26,519 nt of DNA from Strigomonas culicis (GCA_000482145.1 AUXH01000235.1:1-26519), one strand, 5' to 3'; shown: positions 10,558 through 19,894, numbered from the stretch's first letter. The notes: a model not told the origin generated them from the sequence alone. Made by a program: numbers and translations.

Positions 10558-10588
10558 TTTTTCCCTTCTCTTTCTGTTTAGTTCCCAG
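10558..10588 (+). promoter_or_regulatory. Candidate spliced-leader acceptor for the cyclophilin gene
   Basis: A T- and C-rich tract ends in CTGTTTAG (AG at 10580-10581), with a second AG in CCCAG at 10587-10588. It gives a 5' leader of about 90 nt before the ATG at 10678. Confidence 0.6.
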
Positions 10589-10677
10589 AAGAACAATAAA
10601 TAAATAAAAAAAGCGAGCGAACAACGAAATACGTTACACAACGTGCACAGTGTATTTGAGCCCGTTGCCCTGGACCC

Positions 10678-12126
10678 ATGAACCACAACTCCTCCTTGCA
10701 CCTAGGCGGGACGACGACGCTACGTACCAACGCGACGTTTGAGGAAGCGAACAGCGCCCACCTCAACCTCTATGCCAGCCACACCCAGCGCAGCCCGCAC
10801 CAGCGTGTGTGGCTGGAGCTCGCGGTCCTCGCGGCCTTCCCCAAGACGCCCTCGCTCTTTGCGCGCGAGGTGCAGGAAGGTAAGATCCGCATTCAGAAGA
10901 AAGACTCGGCGGATGGACAGGCGGATGCCTACGAAGTAGTCTATGAAAACGCACAGGCGGAGGCGGACGATCTTCTTCAGACGGCGAAGAAAACATACTA
11001 CTACGACAACACGGTGCGGCAGGAGGATCTTCTGTCGGTCTTTCAGATTGAGATTGAGCTCTTCAACGATGAGTGCCCGGTGACGTCGGCTAACTTTTAT
11101 CAGCTGTGCGACCCCGAAAACGTCCGCTCCCACAACGAGACGTTCAACACGAATGGCAACACCAGAAACGTGTTTTTTCAGGATACGACGTTCAATCTCA
11201 CGGCCTCCGCCGCGGTGAACGCGGCGAGTCGCAAGATGGCAAGCGAGCGCGGCGGCGTCGCACAGCACAACGCGACGAAGATCTTCGAGCACAAGGATGT
11301 CATGCCGTCCTACAAGGGCACCTTCTTTCACAAGATCGTACCCGGGCTGATGGCGCAGGGCGGCGATGTTACGCTGCATGTGACGCCGTATGGGGCAAAC
11401 TATCTGCACACGGAGGGCGGTCGTCCGAACTACCTCAACAACCAACGCAACGTCCAGAAGATGAAGGACGAGAGTAAAAAGAGGCGGTTTGACGAGGTGG
11501 GGCTGGTCGGCATGGCGAACAGCGGGCCCGACAGCAACGCCTCGCAGTTCTTCATTCTGACCGACACGAACCTCCGAAACGATTTCAAGCGCATCCAGCA
11601 GCCCTCCGCGCCGCGCAGCGCGTTTGACTTTTACAACACGAGCCACAACGATCTGCACAACCCGAACAACAAGGAGGACCTGTCCGTATCCAACGAAAAG
11701 AATCTGAATGGCAAGTTCACGTGCTTCGGCAAGGTGGTTCGGAACTTAGATGTCTTCCTCAAGTACGTGAGTGCGCACGGCAACGTCGAAGGGTACCCCT
11801 CGCGCTTTGTTATTGTGACAGACTGCGGCACCGGCCCGCTAGCGGGAGAGGAGGCGGAAGAGGTTAGCCATCCGGATGGATGCGCTGCCACCGCCACTGC
11901 TACTACTACTACTGTTGAGGATGACAGTGATAAGAACCCTATTAAGGCTGCTGTTGCTGCTGCTCCGGTGCCGGAGCCTGCGGCGCGCCAAGAGGGGGAG
12001 CAGGTGTCGGTAGTAGAAGAGAGTGCGGAGCAGGAAGCACTCAGGCTCAAGAGCTCCATCAAGAAAAGCAGCGACGGTGCCGCAGCCCAGCCCAAGAAGG
12101 AAAAACATGTTTCTTATAAACAGTAA
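10678..12126 (+). CDS. Divergent cyclophilin-type peptidyl-prolyl isomerase-like protein
   Basis: Cyclophilins catalyse cis-trans isomerisation of prolyl bonds. In this 482-residue product a first strand (HQRVWLELAV, 41-50) is separated by about 70 residues from the second (FQIEIELFNDECPVTSANFY, 122-141). The core follows: FFHKIVPGLMAQGGDV (216-231), MANSGPDSNASQFFILT (279-295) and LNGKFTCFGKVV (343-354). The Gln-Gly-Gly and Ser-Gln-Phe-Phe motifs are kept, but Lys219 stands where human CypA has its catalytic Arg55, Asn342 where it has Trp121 (cyclosporin contact) and Phe347 where it has His126. Typical single-domain cyclophilins have about 165-180 residues; here extra loops (about 150-210 and 305-340) and a charged, Ala-rich tail (385-482) account for the size. 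No signal peptide is evident. It may be weakly active or a binding-only member. Confidence 0.88.
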   Translation: MNHNSSLHLGGTTTLRTNATFEEANSAHLNLYASHTQRSPHQRVWLELAVLAAFPKTPSLFAREVQEGKIRIQKKDSADGQADAYEVVYENAQAEADDLLQTAKKTYYYDNTVRQEDLLSVFQIEIELFNDECPVTSANFYQLCDPENVRSHNETFNTNGNTRNVFFQDTTFNLTASAAVNAASRKMASERGGVAQHNATKIFEHKDVMPSYKGTFFHKIVPGLMAQGGDVTLHVTPYGANYLHTEGGRPNYLNNQRNVQKMKDESKKRRFDEVGLVGMANSGPDSNASQFFILTDTNLRNDFKRIQQPSAPRSAFDFYNTSHNDLHNPNNKEDLSVSNEKNLNGKFTCFGKVVRNLDVFLKYVSAHGNVEGYPSRFVIVTDCGTGPLAGEEAEEVSHPDGCAATATATTTTVEDDSDKNPIKAAVAAAPVPEPAARQEGEQVSVVEESAEQEALRLKSSIKKSSDGAAAQPKKEKHVSYKQ

Positions 12127-12224
12127 ACATTGTTATTCAAACGAAGAAGAGGAAGTTTAAAAAAAAAACATGTATGTAGAAAACTGATTAAAAAAATGTA
12201 TCATTGGATGTAATTTATATACAC

Positions 12225-12274
12225 ATATATATATATATATATCTACGGTGGCGGTGGTGGGGGGTGGGGGGAGG
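12225..12274 (+). repeat. (AT)9 run followed by a G-rich tract
   Basis: An AT repeat (12225-12242) is followed after CTACG's start by a G-rich stretch (12247-12274) holding seven G-runs, two of them six bases long, broken by single T, C or A. It lies in the 605-base spacer between the cyclophilin and channel genes. The G-runs could in principle form a quadruplex in DNA or in the 3' part of the cyclophilin transcript. Confidence 0.85.
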
Positions 12275-12467
12275 CTTCTTCTGCGGTGACGCCCAGAGAC
12301 CTGTCCGCTTGCCTCCACACAGACCGTTCCTGCATCAATCCATTGCGAGTAGTACAACAAAAAAGAAAAACTCTTCCAAATATATGGAGCTGCCACGATT
12401 ATTAGGAGTATGATGGTGCTTTTTGTCATTTTTTATATTCTATTGTTATTATCTCCACACACACACG

Positions 12468-12508
12468 CTCTCTTTCTCTTCGTTCTTTTTTCTCTCTTGT
12501 CTGTATAG
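12468..12508 (+). promoter_or_regulatory. Candidate spliced-leader acceptor for the channel gene
   Basis: A strong C/T tract (CTCTCTTTCTCTTCG and onward) ends in CTGTATAG, AG at 12507-12508. A second, T-rich tract with AG at 12609-12610 lies nearer the ATG at 12732. The 5' leader would be 223 or 121 nt. Confidence 0.6.
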
Positions 12509-12731
12509 TGCCGCGCTACAAAAACATTGGAGCGGTTTCTATACCTTTAGCACACAACTACAACTTTTTATTTGCTTCTGTTTTTTTTTTATTATTATTT
12601 CATTGACTAGTTGTTTTCTATTTATTTATTTACTTTGTACGCATATATATTTCTTTTCATTCCTTTTTGCTGTATCGTACCTGGTACTTATATGAATAAT
12701 CATAAATAGAAAACAAAAAAAAACTATAAAA

Positions 12732-15700
12732 ATGAATTCGAAGTATAAACTCTCTGCCGACAGCACCTTCGATCATCAGGGCGTCCTGACATCTTTAGAA
12801 GTCGGTCTCTTCCTCATATGTGTGTTTCCGCCCCTCGTCATCTTCTTTAACTACACGAAGATTCTCTGGCTCAAGCGGCTTTATCGCACAAACCACACGT
12901 TGGAGCCGGTGAATGACAACGTCGTCGCGAAGCCCAAAAACAAGACGAAGCATAAGTCGGCGGACAAGGGCGACAGCGGTGAGAAGGCACCGCCACCGCG
13001 GTCACGCACAACAAACATCAACATTGTACAGCAGATGGTCCGCAAGGGAAACAAAGTTCTCATCCGACGAAAAAAAATCGGCGTGTTTCTGCCGATTAAG
13101 CCCACCCTGTTCAATTTGTACACCTTTTTTCAGAACTACTTTGATATTGAGGAGCAACACCTGCCACACGTGGGCAGCGCCTTCGACTACCTCGACCGGA
13201 AGGAGAAGAAGCGGCAGGGCGTGGAAACAGCCGTGGGGCAGCCGCCACAAGGCCCAGGCACGTCCACCGCGGCCGCCGCATCCAGCGGCCAATCCAACAA
13301 GACGGCGGAGACAGATACGGCGACGACGAGTCCATCGAACGCGAGAAAAGACTACGGCGCAACGCGCTCGCCGGACCACTCGGAGGTGTCCACGCCGCAC
13401 AGCAACAGCAACCGTGAAGAGGACAACCCGAACGCGAGTCTCATCGACCTCGTCGAACCCGCGATGGAGGATGCGACGACGATCACCACCATCATCAACA
13501 ACACGGTGGTCAGCACGGTCAACGCGGAGCGCCACTCGGCGCTCAACCGCAGCTTGGGCGACGCGAATGGTGCAGCGCCGCAGTCGACTCCCGCGAGCAA
13601 GGCAAACACGAACGGTGACATGCTGGACGACATTGGTGCCATCTCGGAGGGCATCCAGGTCCCGAAGGCGAACGTGGACCCCCAGGTGCCGCTGTACATC
13701 TTCACGCTGAAGTACATTGTGCTCTTTCTCTTCTGCGGACAGCTCTTCACGATGTGGATCGGACTGATCTGCTACGGCGACAACGCGGTGGAGTACTACA
13801 TTTACAAGAAGGACGTGCACAACTGTAACACGACGGAGAACAACGCGAACGCGACCAAGTGCCTGGAGCTGCAGCCCTACTGCACGTACACGTACATCAG
13901 TGTGGACGACTCCAGCGACGTCGTCGCGACGGACAGCAGCGGCGGCGACGAGGCCACGGAGGTCAGCAGCGCGCTGCGGCGCTTCGAGGCGGAGACGCGC
14001 ACCACCAAGGTGAGCGCCCGGCTGCGCAAACTGGAGAAGATCCTCGCAAAAGCGACCACGAGCGGCTCGACCGCCGCGACGATGATCGGCTGCACCCCGG
14101 TTGCGCTCCGCGGCATCTACGACTTCTCTGTGAAGAACATCCGTCCGCGCAGCTTCCGCTGGAAGTACATCGCCCTGCTCGACGTTTTCTACTGCCTCAT
14201 TTTTTGCGCCAGCACCTACTACTTTGTGAAGAAGATGGGCGTGTACATCCGGCGCGTCATGCGGATGCAGATGGAGCACGCGCTCGGCTACCGCGTCGTG
14301 TGCGTGCGCGGGCTGGACCCGAGCGAGATGCAGACAACCCGCAAGTTCCGGCGGCAGTTTCTCTCGCGCCACTCCTACTTCCACGAGGGCGCGGAGAAGG
14401 TGGAGGACGTGGAGGAGGAGGATGGGAACGAGTCCATCGACGTCTCCGAGTCCGACCACCACCGCAGCGGGATGCGTGGCAAGCGAGACACCCCACGCCA
14501 CGTCCTGCAGCGGCACCGTGATCTCAGCGCGCATGGGAGCTGCTGCGACGCGGCGCATGGACGGAAAAGGCCGAAGAAGCCGCCGCACTACTTCTCGGAG
14601 GGCGGGCGCGACTACTACGAGAACCTGGACTGCTGCGGCGGCAGCATGGCCTCCTGGCTGTTCAACATCATCAACTGTCACTACTACATCTCCTCCCGGC
14701 AGGACGCGGAGGTGTTTCTGTACCACTCACACAAGAGCAAGTACCAGAACAACGTACGGCAGATCTTCTTCACGCGCGACCCGCCTGCCGACATGTACAG
14801 CACCATCAGCAAGACGGAGCACACGCTCGCGAAACTGCAAGAGGCGGTCGCGGAGGAGAAGGCGCTGCGCCGCAAGAGGCGCTGGCAGAACATCTACAAC
14901 CGCCAAAACAATCTGAACAACAGCATGAGCTTGACGGCGACGAACAACAACAGCTTCGTCACGTTTGAGTTTGGGCGGAATGGGATTCAGCGCCTGCTGG
15001 GGCTGCGCCGCGCCGCGCCCACGCCGCGACAGCACACCCTCACGCCACGCAACAACCCGACGGAGGCGGATGCGGCGGGGGGCGCCGCCCACCGCCACGC
15101 CGGGCTGTTCGAGCGCAACGCAACGCAGGACGTCAGCCACACGGTGCAGATCGAAAACGGCGACGCCGCGGCGGCGACCCGTTCGCCGAACACCGGCGTG
15201 GTGGTGGGCGGTGGGGAGGACGATTGGCTCCTCACGATGCGGCAGCCCATTCCCCACTGCATGTCCACGCAGTACGCCGTGCCGTATCGCGAAGAGCGCT
15301 TCGCCCTCCGCGCGCAGCAGCTGAACGAAAAGATCGAGCTGGTGCCGACCGAGACGAAGAACGGCATCGTCTTCATCATCTTTGGCAACTCCCTCGCCGC
15401 GTTTGAGTTCATCAACTTCTTTTCGCTCTGCTTCAGTAGCGCGTGGAGCAGCGCGAGTGCGTCGATGGCGGGGCCGCCCGGGTTGCTCATTGAAAACAAT
15501 CTGCACGCGGATAAACTCGTCGTGACGATACGGAGTTTTGTCATTTTCATCGTCTACATCGCGCTCATCTTCACGTGGGTGATCCCCGTCAGTTTCCTCA
15601 GCTCGCTCGACAACCTAAGCGAGCTGCCCGCCATCGGGGAGTGGCTCGCCACCATCTACGAGGCGGATGTGCCGGACTACATCCAGAACCTCATCTCCAC

Positions 15701-17354
15701 CTTTCTGCCGGTCATGGTGCTCGCGCTGTTCAATCTGATTCTGCCCTTCCTCATCCGTTTCATGGTCATCTTGATGGGCGTGTTCAACAAGAAGGAGTGC
15801 GACGCGGGCCACCTCTTCCTGCAGTACACCTTCATGGTGCTGACCGCGGTCCTCATGCAGGCCCCCTTCCAGGGGCTGCTGAACCAGGTGCCGGATTACT
15901 TCCTTCTGCGCTACTACAACACGAACACGCCGACCGTCTCGACGACGCTGCCGCCGGAGCCGCCGAGCGGCAGCGGCAGCGACAGCTACATCCATGGCAA
16001 CAGCAGCATCATCTTGGACAACCACCGCACGGGCGTGTGGACGGCGCAGGATATGTTTGTCAACTTTATCGTCGACAGCTACACCCCGCAGGGCAGCTAC
16101 TGGTACGCGAAGGTCATCTCCGCGATCGGCATCGCGTGCTGGGTGGATTTGATCGACCCGATTGCCATCATCAAGTGCGTCCTGCTGCGCAAGCGGTGCA
16201 ACATCCAGCGGCAGTACGACGCGCTCTTCATTTCCTGCCGCTTCGAGTTCGCGCGCAACTACAGCTTCGACCTCATGGTGCTGAGCATGGGCCTCGTGTT
16301 TCACATGTCGACCCCGCTGCTGCATCTCTTCGTGGTGCCCTACTTCATCCTGCGCTGCATCACGCAGCGGGGGAAGCTCTACGACCGCTTCCGTCCACTC
16401 ATGAAGGCGGAGAACGACTGCACGGACTTCGCCGTCAGCGCGATGGTGATGCGCGGCATTGCGGTCTTCTTCTTTCTGTCCGAGAGCGGCGCGCTGCTCA
16501 TCCTCATGATCCGCGGCAGCTTCATCGGCTTCTGCATCGCCTTTATGAACTTCGCCATGAGTGTCGCCGCGCTCGTCTTTGTGTTCCGCGAGACGCGCTC
16601 GTGGAGCGCCTCTCTCGCCAACGCGCGCGAGTTCTTCGGCGACAGCACGGAGATCCTCAAGTCGCGTATCGAGAAGGAGAAGAAGAAGAAGCGGCAGCGG
16701 CCGCCGCCGCCGCCACCGGAGGCCGACGCGCAGGCGACGCCTTCGCCGGTGCAGACGCCGACGACCGACACCCACCGAGAGGACGCGGCGGCGGAGCGCG
16801 CGCCGTCGTCGTCGTCGTCGTCGACCGCGCCGTCGTCACCGCTCGGCGTGCGGCCCCCGGTGTCGCCGAGCGGCGGCGGGCCGGCCGCGGCGCACGCGGA
16901 GAGCGACAACGACAGCGACACGGATGACCACCACAACATTTTGCTGATGGACGAGGCGGTCATGGACACGTACGAGAACCTGCGGCTGCAGTTTTTTGAC
17001 TTCATCTTTGAGAACAACAACAGCAACCCGTTCAGCGGGCACCTGCTGCCCCGCAAGAAGAACATCCACTCCCTCTATCAGCCGAAGCATCAGAAGCTCG
17101 ACTTGGTGAACTACCAAGAGGAAATCGAGAAGATCAAGACGTCCAAGTACGTCGTCGAACGCTACTGGGACACGGAGGTGTCCTGGTTCGAGGAGGATTA
17201 CGTCGATGAGGAGGAAGAAGAAGAAGAAGTGGAAAGTGTGACCGCCGGCGCGCGGCGCGCCAACACGAGCCACATCCAACGCGCGCCGCCGAGCGGCGAC
17301 GTCGTCGTGGCTGCGGCGGAGGAGGCGTCCCGCGCACGGGGCAAGGCAAAGTGA
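12732..17354 (+). CDS. CSC1/OSCA/TMEM63 (DUF221) family membrane channel
   Basis: This family comprises mechanically or osmotically gated cation channels related to TMEM16 proteins. The 1540-residue product has a first membrane segment at about 21-40, a second near 323-345 and a third near 478-500, then the long cytosolic loop that begins with a conserved strand (YRVVCVRGLDPSE, near 517). The C-terminal membrane core starts with GIVFIIFGNSLAAFEFINFF (about 877-896) and continues with segments near 929-959, 983-1015, 1027-1047, 1120-1150, 1180-1210 and 1235-1288, the RSN1_7TM arrangement. Unlike family members of about 700-1000 residues, it has a long Ser/Thr-rich insertion between segments one and two (about 75-310), a 370-residue cytosolic loop, and a 250-residue tail with a Pro run, a Ser run and an acidic Glu run. 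Plasma membrane or an intracellular organelle are both possible. The ATG is the first in the frame. Confidence 0.9.
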   Translation: MNSKYKLSADSTFDHQGVLTSLEVGLFLICVFPPLVIFFNYTKILWLKRLYRTNHTLEPVNDNVVAKPKNKTKHKSADKGDSGEKAPPPRSRTTNINIVQQMVRKGNKVLIRRKKIGVFLPIKPTLFNLYTFFQNYFDIEEQHLPHVGSAFDYLDRKEKKRQGVETAVGQPPQGPGTSTAAAASSGQSNKTAETDTATTSPSNARKDYGATRSPDHSEVSTPHSNSNREEDNPNASLIDLVEPAMEDATTITTIINNTVVSTVNAERHSALNRSLGDANGAAPQSTPASKANTNGDMLDDIGAISEGIQVPKANVDPQVPLYIFTLKYIVLFLFCGQLFTMWIGLICYGDNAVEYYIYKKDVHNCNTTENNANATKCLELQPYCTYTYISVDDSSDVVATDSSGGDEATEVSSALRRFEAETRTTKVSARLRKLEKILAKATTSGSTAATMIGCTPVALRGIYDFSVKNIRPRSFRWKYIALLDVFYCLIFCASTYYFVKKMGVYIRRVMRMQMEHALGYRVVCVRGLDPSEMQTTRKFRRQFLSRHSYFHEGAEKVEDVEEEDGNESIDVSESDHHRSGMRGKRDTPRHVLQRHRDLSAHGSCCDAAHGRKRPKKPPHYFSEGGRDYYENLDCCGGSMASWLFNIINCHYYISSRQDAEVFLYHSHKSKYQNNVRQIFFTRDPPADMYSTISKTEHTLAKLQEAVAEEKALRRKRRWQNIYNRQNNLNNSMSLTATNNNSFVTFEFGRNGIQRLLGLRRAAPTPRQHTLTPRNNPTEADAAGGAAHRHAGLFERNATQDVSHTVQIENGDAAAATRSPNTGVVVGGGEDDWLLTMRQPIPHCMSTQYAVPYREERFALRAQQLNEKIELVPTETKNGIVFIIFGNSLAAFEFINFFSLCFSSAWSSASASMAGPPGLLIENNLHADKLVVTIRSFVIFIVYIALIFTWVIPVSFLSSLDNLSELPAIGEWLATIYEADVPDYIQNLISTFLPVMVLALFNLILPFLIRFMVILMGVFNKKECDAGHLFLQYTFMVLTAVLMQAPFQGLLNQVPDYFLLRYYNTNTPTVSTTLPPEPPSGSGSDSYIHGNSSIILDNHRTGVWTAQDMFVNFIVDSYTPQGSYWYAKVISAIGIACWVDLIDPIAIIKCVLLRKRCNIQRQYDALFISCRFEFARNYSFDLMVLSMGLVFHMSTPLLHLFVVPYFILRCITQRGKLYDRFRPLMKAENDCTDFAVSAMVMRGIAVFFFLSESGALLILMIRGSFIGFCIAFMNFAMSVAALVFVFRETRSWSASLANAREFFGDSTEILKSRIEKEKKKKRQRPPPPPPEADAQATPSPVQTPTTDTHREDAAAERAPSSSSSSTAPSSPLGVRPPVSPSGGGPAAAHAESDNDSDTDDHHNILLMDEAVMDTYENLRLQFFDFIFENNNSNPFSGHLLPRKKNIHSLYQPKHQKLDLVNYQEEIEKIKTSKYVVERYWDTEVSWFEEDYVDEEEEEEEVESVTAGARRANTSHIQRAPPSGDVVVAAAEEASRARGKAK

Positions 17355-17841
17355 CAAGCGTAGGAGCGGTGCGGGCAACCACTCGCATAGGTGTGTGTTT
17401 TTTGTTATGATGATGATTGAATTTCTTGTTGTTGTTACTCTTTTAACGGTACGGATGCGTTTATACATGCATATGCATTCTTATGAATTAGCGCGTCTCA
17501 CGCCTGTTTCCCTTTTTCTTTCTTTGCTTTTTTTTTTTTTTGGTTGCTCTCCATGAAGGAAATTCATATTAATGCGTGTGCAGTGCTTTGTTCATTTTCC
17601 CTCTGTTTGAAATGATGACGAGAGGAAGAAAGAAAAAAATATGCTATTTGACACATAAAAAGGATATAATGAAAGAGATAAAAAACTGTATTAATACTAT
17701 CAGCAAAGCCTGTATGTATAACATTGAAAAGAGAAAAAAATAGGATTCGATACAAGGTCTTTTGTTGGAGGAAGACGGAGAAGTGCTCATTCCATATTGT
17801 ATGTGTTTTCTTATTCTTGATAGCATCATCACTGTAATCTG
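17355..17841. other. Spacer without a recognised gene
   Basis: This AT-rich stretch after the channel gene holds GTT and T runs, a T13-like run near 17528 and A-rich patches. It probably contains the channel mRNA's 3' untranslated region. Only short frames without recognisable products are present. Confidence 0.6.
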
Positions 17842-17877
17842 CCTCCCTTCGTTTTCTTTTTTTCTTCTTGTTCATAG
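17842..17877 (+). promoter_or_regulatory. Candidate spliced-leader acceptor for the delta-COP gene
   Basis: The tract of C and T (CCTCCCTTCGTTTTCTTTTTTT) ends in TTCATAG, AG at 17876-17877, 85 bases before the ATG at 17963. It removes the in-frame upstream codons that begin at a TTG, so 17963 is the start. Confidence 0.7.
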
Positions 17878-17962
17878 CCATCAAATAAAAATAAAAAAAG
17901 GAATAGAAGGATTATTAGTTAACGAACACAACCCACCAACAAGCACGAAACAGAACAAAAAA

Positions 17963-19894
17963 ATGCCCATCATTGCCATTGGTGTGGTGAACAAGCAGGG
18001 GAAGATCATTCTGTCGCGTCAGTTCAGCGATGTATCGCGCTCACGGGTGGAGGGGCTGCTGTCGGCCTTCCCCCGTCTGCTGGAGGCCACCAAGTCCGCG
18101 TCACGCCAAGCCACGTACCTCGACGCGGGCTCGACGCGCTACGTGTACATGCCCTTGGACGAGCTCAACAGCCTCTATCTGACGCTCATCAACGACCGCA
18201 AGACGTCCAACATCGTCGAGGACCTCGCCACGCTGAACCTGGTCGGCCGCATCATCCCCGAGTACCTCCGCGGCGGCCTGCGTCGCGGCGGTGGCGGCGG
18301 CGGCGGCGGCGATGCGCTGAACACGATGGGCGGCGCGGAGGAAGACGACTACGAGGATTACGACTTCATGTACGACCTCGAGGTGATTTTCGCGGAGGTC
18401 GCCGGGGACGACGGGTACTATGACGAGGCGCCCGCGAGCACCGAGGGCGGCGCGCCCGCCGCCGCCAGCAAGACCGCAACGATGGAGGAGCAGCTCAGTC
18501 GGCTGAGCCTCGACATCTTCTTCGCGCTGGATGAGATCGTCGTCGAGGGCAAGCGTGACCAGGTGACGCTGGAGCAGGTGCAGACCTATCTTGAGATGGA
18601 CAGCCATGCGGAGCGCATCTATCTCGAGGAGAAGCGCAAACGCGAGGAGGAGGCGAAGCGCATCTCCGCCCAGCACGCCAAGACGATCGCGGACCAGCGG
18701 CGGCGCCACATGCTGCCGCAGGGCGGCAGCTACGGTGGCATCGGCGCCGACGACGTCGCGCGAGGCGGCTTCACGTCCTACAACACGGGCGACTACGCGA
18801 ACAGCAACATGAACACGGCCAGCGCAAACAACAACAACAACAATCATAATAATAATAATATGGGTGGGGGATACACGGCGAGTGGTTACAGCGGCGCCGG
18901 TCAGGCGCCGCCGGCGCGCGCTGGCATGAGCCTCGGCAAGGCCTCCCTCAACAAGAAGAACGATATCATGTCCAAGGTGCAGCAGGAGATGGGCGCGCCG
19001 ACCCCGCCGCCGGCTGCCGCCGCGGCCGGCGGCAAGCCGGGTCATGGGCTCGACGCCCGCCAGACGCCGCAGCAGCAGCAGCAGAAGGCGATCATGGTCG
19101 CGGTGGAGGAAAAGCTGACGTGTCACATCAGCAAGGAGGGCGACGCCTCGCCGGTGGACGTGAAGGGTGAGCTCTCGCTGCTCGTGAACGACCCCGCGGC
19201 GACGAAGCTCAAGATTGCGCTGCAGCAGCCACTGAGCCCCCTCTTCCAGTTCAAGTGCCACGCGCGGATGAACAAAACGCTCTTCGCCGAGAACCACGTG
19301 CTCGCAATGGCGGAGAACAAGCCCTTCCCGGTGCAGCAGCCCATCACCATCATGCGCTGGAAGCTGGAGGGCGCCGGCGCCATGCGCGCGCCGATCGCCT
19401 TCACGTGCTGGCCGGAGGAAGAGAGCCGCAGTGTGACCATCGAGTACGAGCTGGAGAAGTCCATGCTCAGCAGTGGCGACGCCAGCGCGGCGCCGGCGCT
19501 GGACCATGTGACGCTGCTCATCCCGCTGCACCACTACTTTCGCGGCGGCGCGACGGAGGATCTGATGGTCACGCCCTCGTGCGGCGAGTTCAGCATCGTC
19601 GCGCCGAACCCCAGCGACGCGCAGTTCAAGTGCGTGTGCTGGCACATCCCACTCATTACCGCGCACATGAATAAGGAAGGCACCATTGAAATCCAGCTAC
19701 AGGACCACAACAACAACAACAGTAGTCATGCTAATGGGAATGAGGAACTCTTCTTCCCTATTCAGGTGCAGTTCGCCTCATCTGTCAGTTTAGGCCGCGT
19801 CGATGTCAAGGAGGTCGTGAACAGTGACAACGGCAAGGGCGTGGAGTACGGCGTCACCACGTCGCTCATCGCAGAGAACTATGACATTAGCTAA
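17963..19894 (+). CDS. COPD: Coatomer subunit delta (delta-COP)
   Basis: Delta-COP is part of the F-subcomplex of the COPI coat, which moves cargo from Golgi to ER and within the Golgi. The product has 643 residues against about 510 in animals. It opens with the longin fold (MPIIAIGVVNKQGKIILSRQ, ending near LNLVGRIIPEYL at about 100). The family signature SLDIFFALDEIV (about 182-193) and YLEMDSHAERIY (about 208-219) leads into a charged helix (220-245). A disordered linker carries Asn runs near 290-300 and Ala/Gln runs. The C-terminal mu-homology domain (about 378-643) begins VAVEEKLTCHISKEGDASPV and includes FQFKCHARMNKTLF and FTCWPEEESRSVTIEYELE. The extra length lies mainly in a Gly-run and acidic insertion at about 103-173 and in the linker. 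ATG 17963 starts exactly at the conserved N-terminus. Confidence 0.96.
   Translation: MPIIAIGVVNKQGKIILSRQFSDVSRSRVEGLLSAFPRLLEATKSASRQATYLDAGSTRYVYMPLDELNSLYLTLINDRKTSNIVEDLATLNLVGRIIPEYLRGGLRRGGGGGGGGDALNTMGGAEEDDYEDYDFMYDLEVIFAEVAGDDGYYDEAPASTEGGAPAAASKTATMEEQLSRLSLDIFFALDEIVVEGKRDQVTLEQVQTYLEMDSHAERIYLEEKRKREEEAKRISAQHAKTIADQRRRHMLPQGGSYGGIGADDVARGGFTSYNTGDYANSNMNTASANNNNNNHNNNNMGGGYTASGYSGAGQAPPARAGMSLGKASLNKKNDIMSKVQQEMGAPTPPPAAAAAGGKPGHGLDARQTPQQQQQKAIMVAVEEKLTCHISKEGDASPVDVKGELSLLVNDPAATKLKIALQQPLSPLFQFKCHARMNKTLFAENHVLAMAENKPFPVQQPITIMRWKLEGAGAMRAPIAFTCWPEEESRSVTIEYELEKSMLSSGDASAAPALDHVTLLIPLHHYFRGGATEDLMVTPSCGEFSIVAPNPSDAQFKCVCWHIPLITAHMNKEGTIEIQLQDHNNNNSSHANGNEELFFPIQVQFASSVSLGRVDVKEVVNSDNGKGVEYGVTTSLIAENYDIS
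18829..18859 (+). repeat. AAC/AAT run coding Asn tract in the delta-COP linker
   Basis: Mostly AAC codons, then one CAT, then AAT codons give an Asn tract broken by one His. It lies in the disordered linker between the longin and mu-homology parts. Confidence 0.93.

Noticed and set aside
12423..12695. Hydrophobic frame before the channel gene
   Set aside because: It begins at TTG, spans the acceptor tracts, and is made of T-rich spacer.
13002..14726. Antisense frame of 574 codons within the channel gene
   Set aside because: It is long only because GC-rich third positions remove antisense stop codons; it shows no family motif while the sense strand encodes a known membrane core.
15575..16927. 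Second + strand frame of 450 codons inside the channel gene
   Set aside because: It overlaps the conserved membrane core in another frame and reads as low-complexity His/Arg/Gly sequence.
18101..19666. Antisense frame of 521 codons within delta-COP
   Set aside because: Same GC-bias effect; delta-COP on the sense strand is certain.
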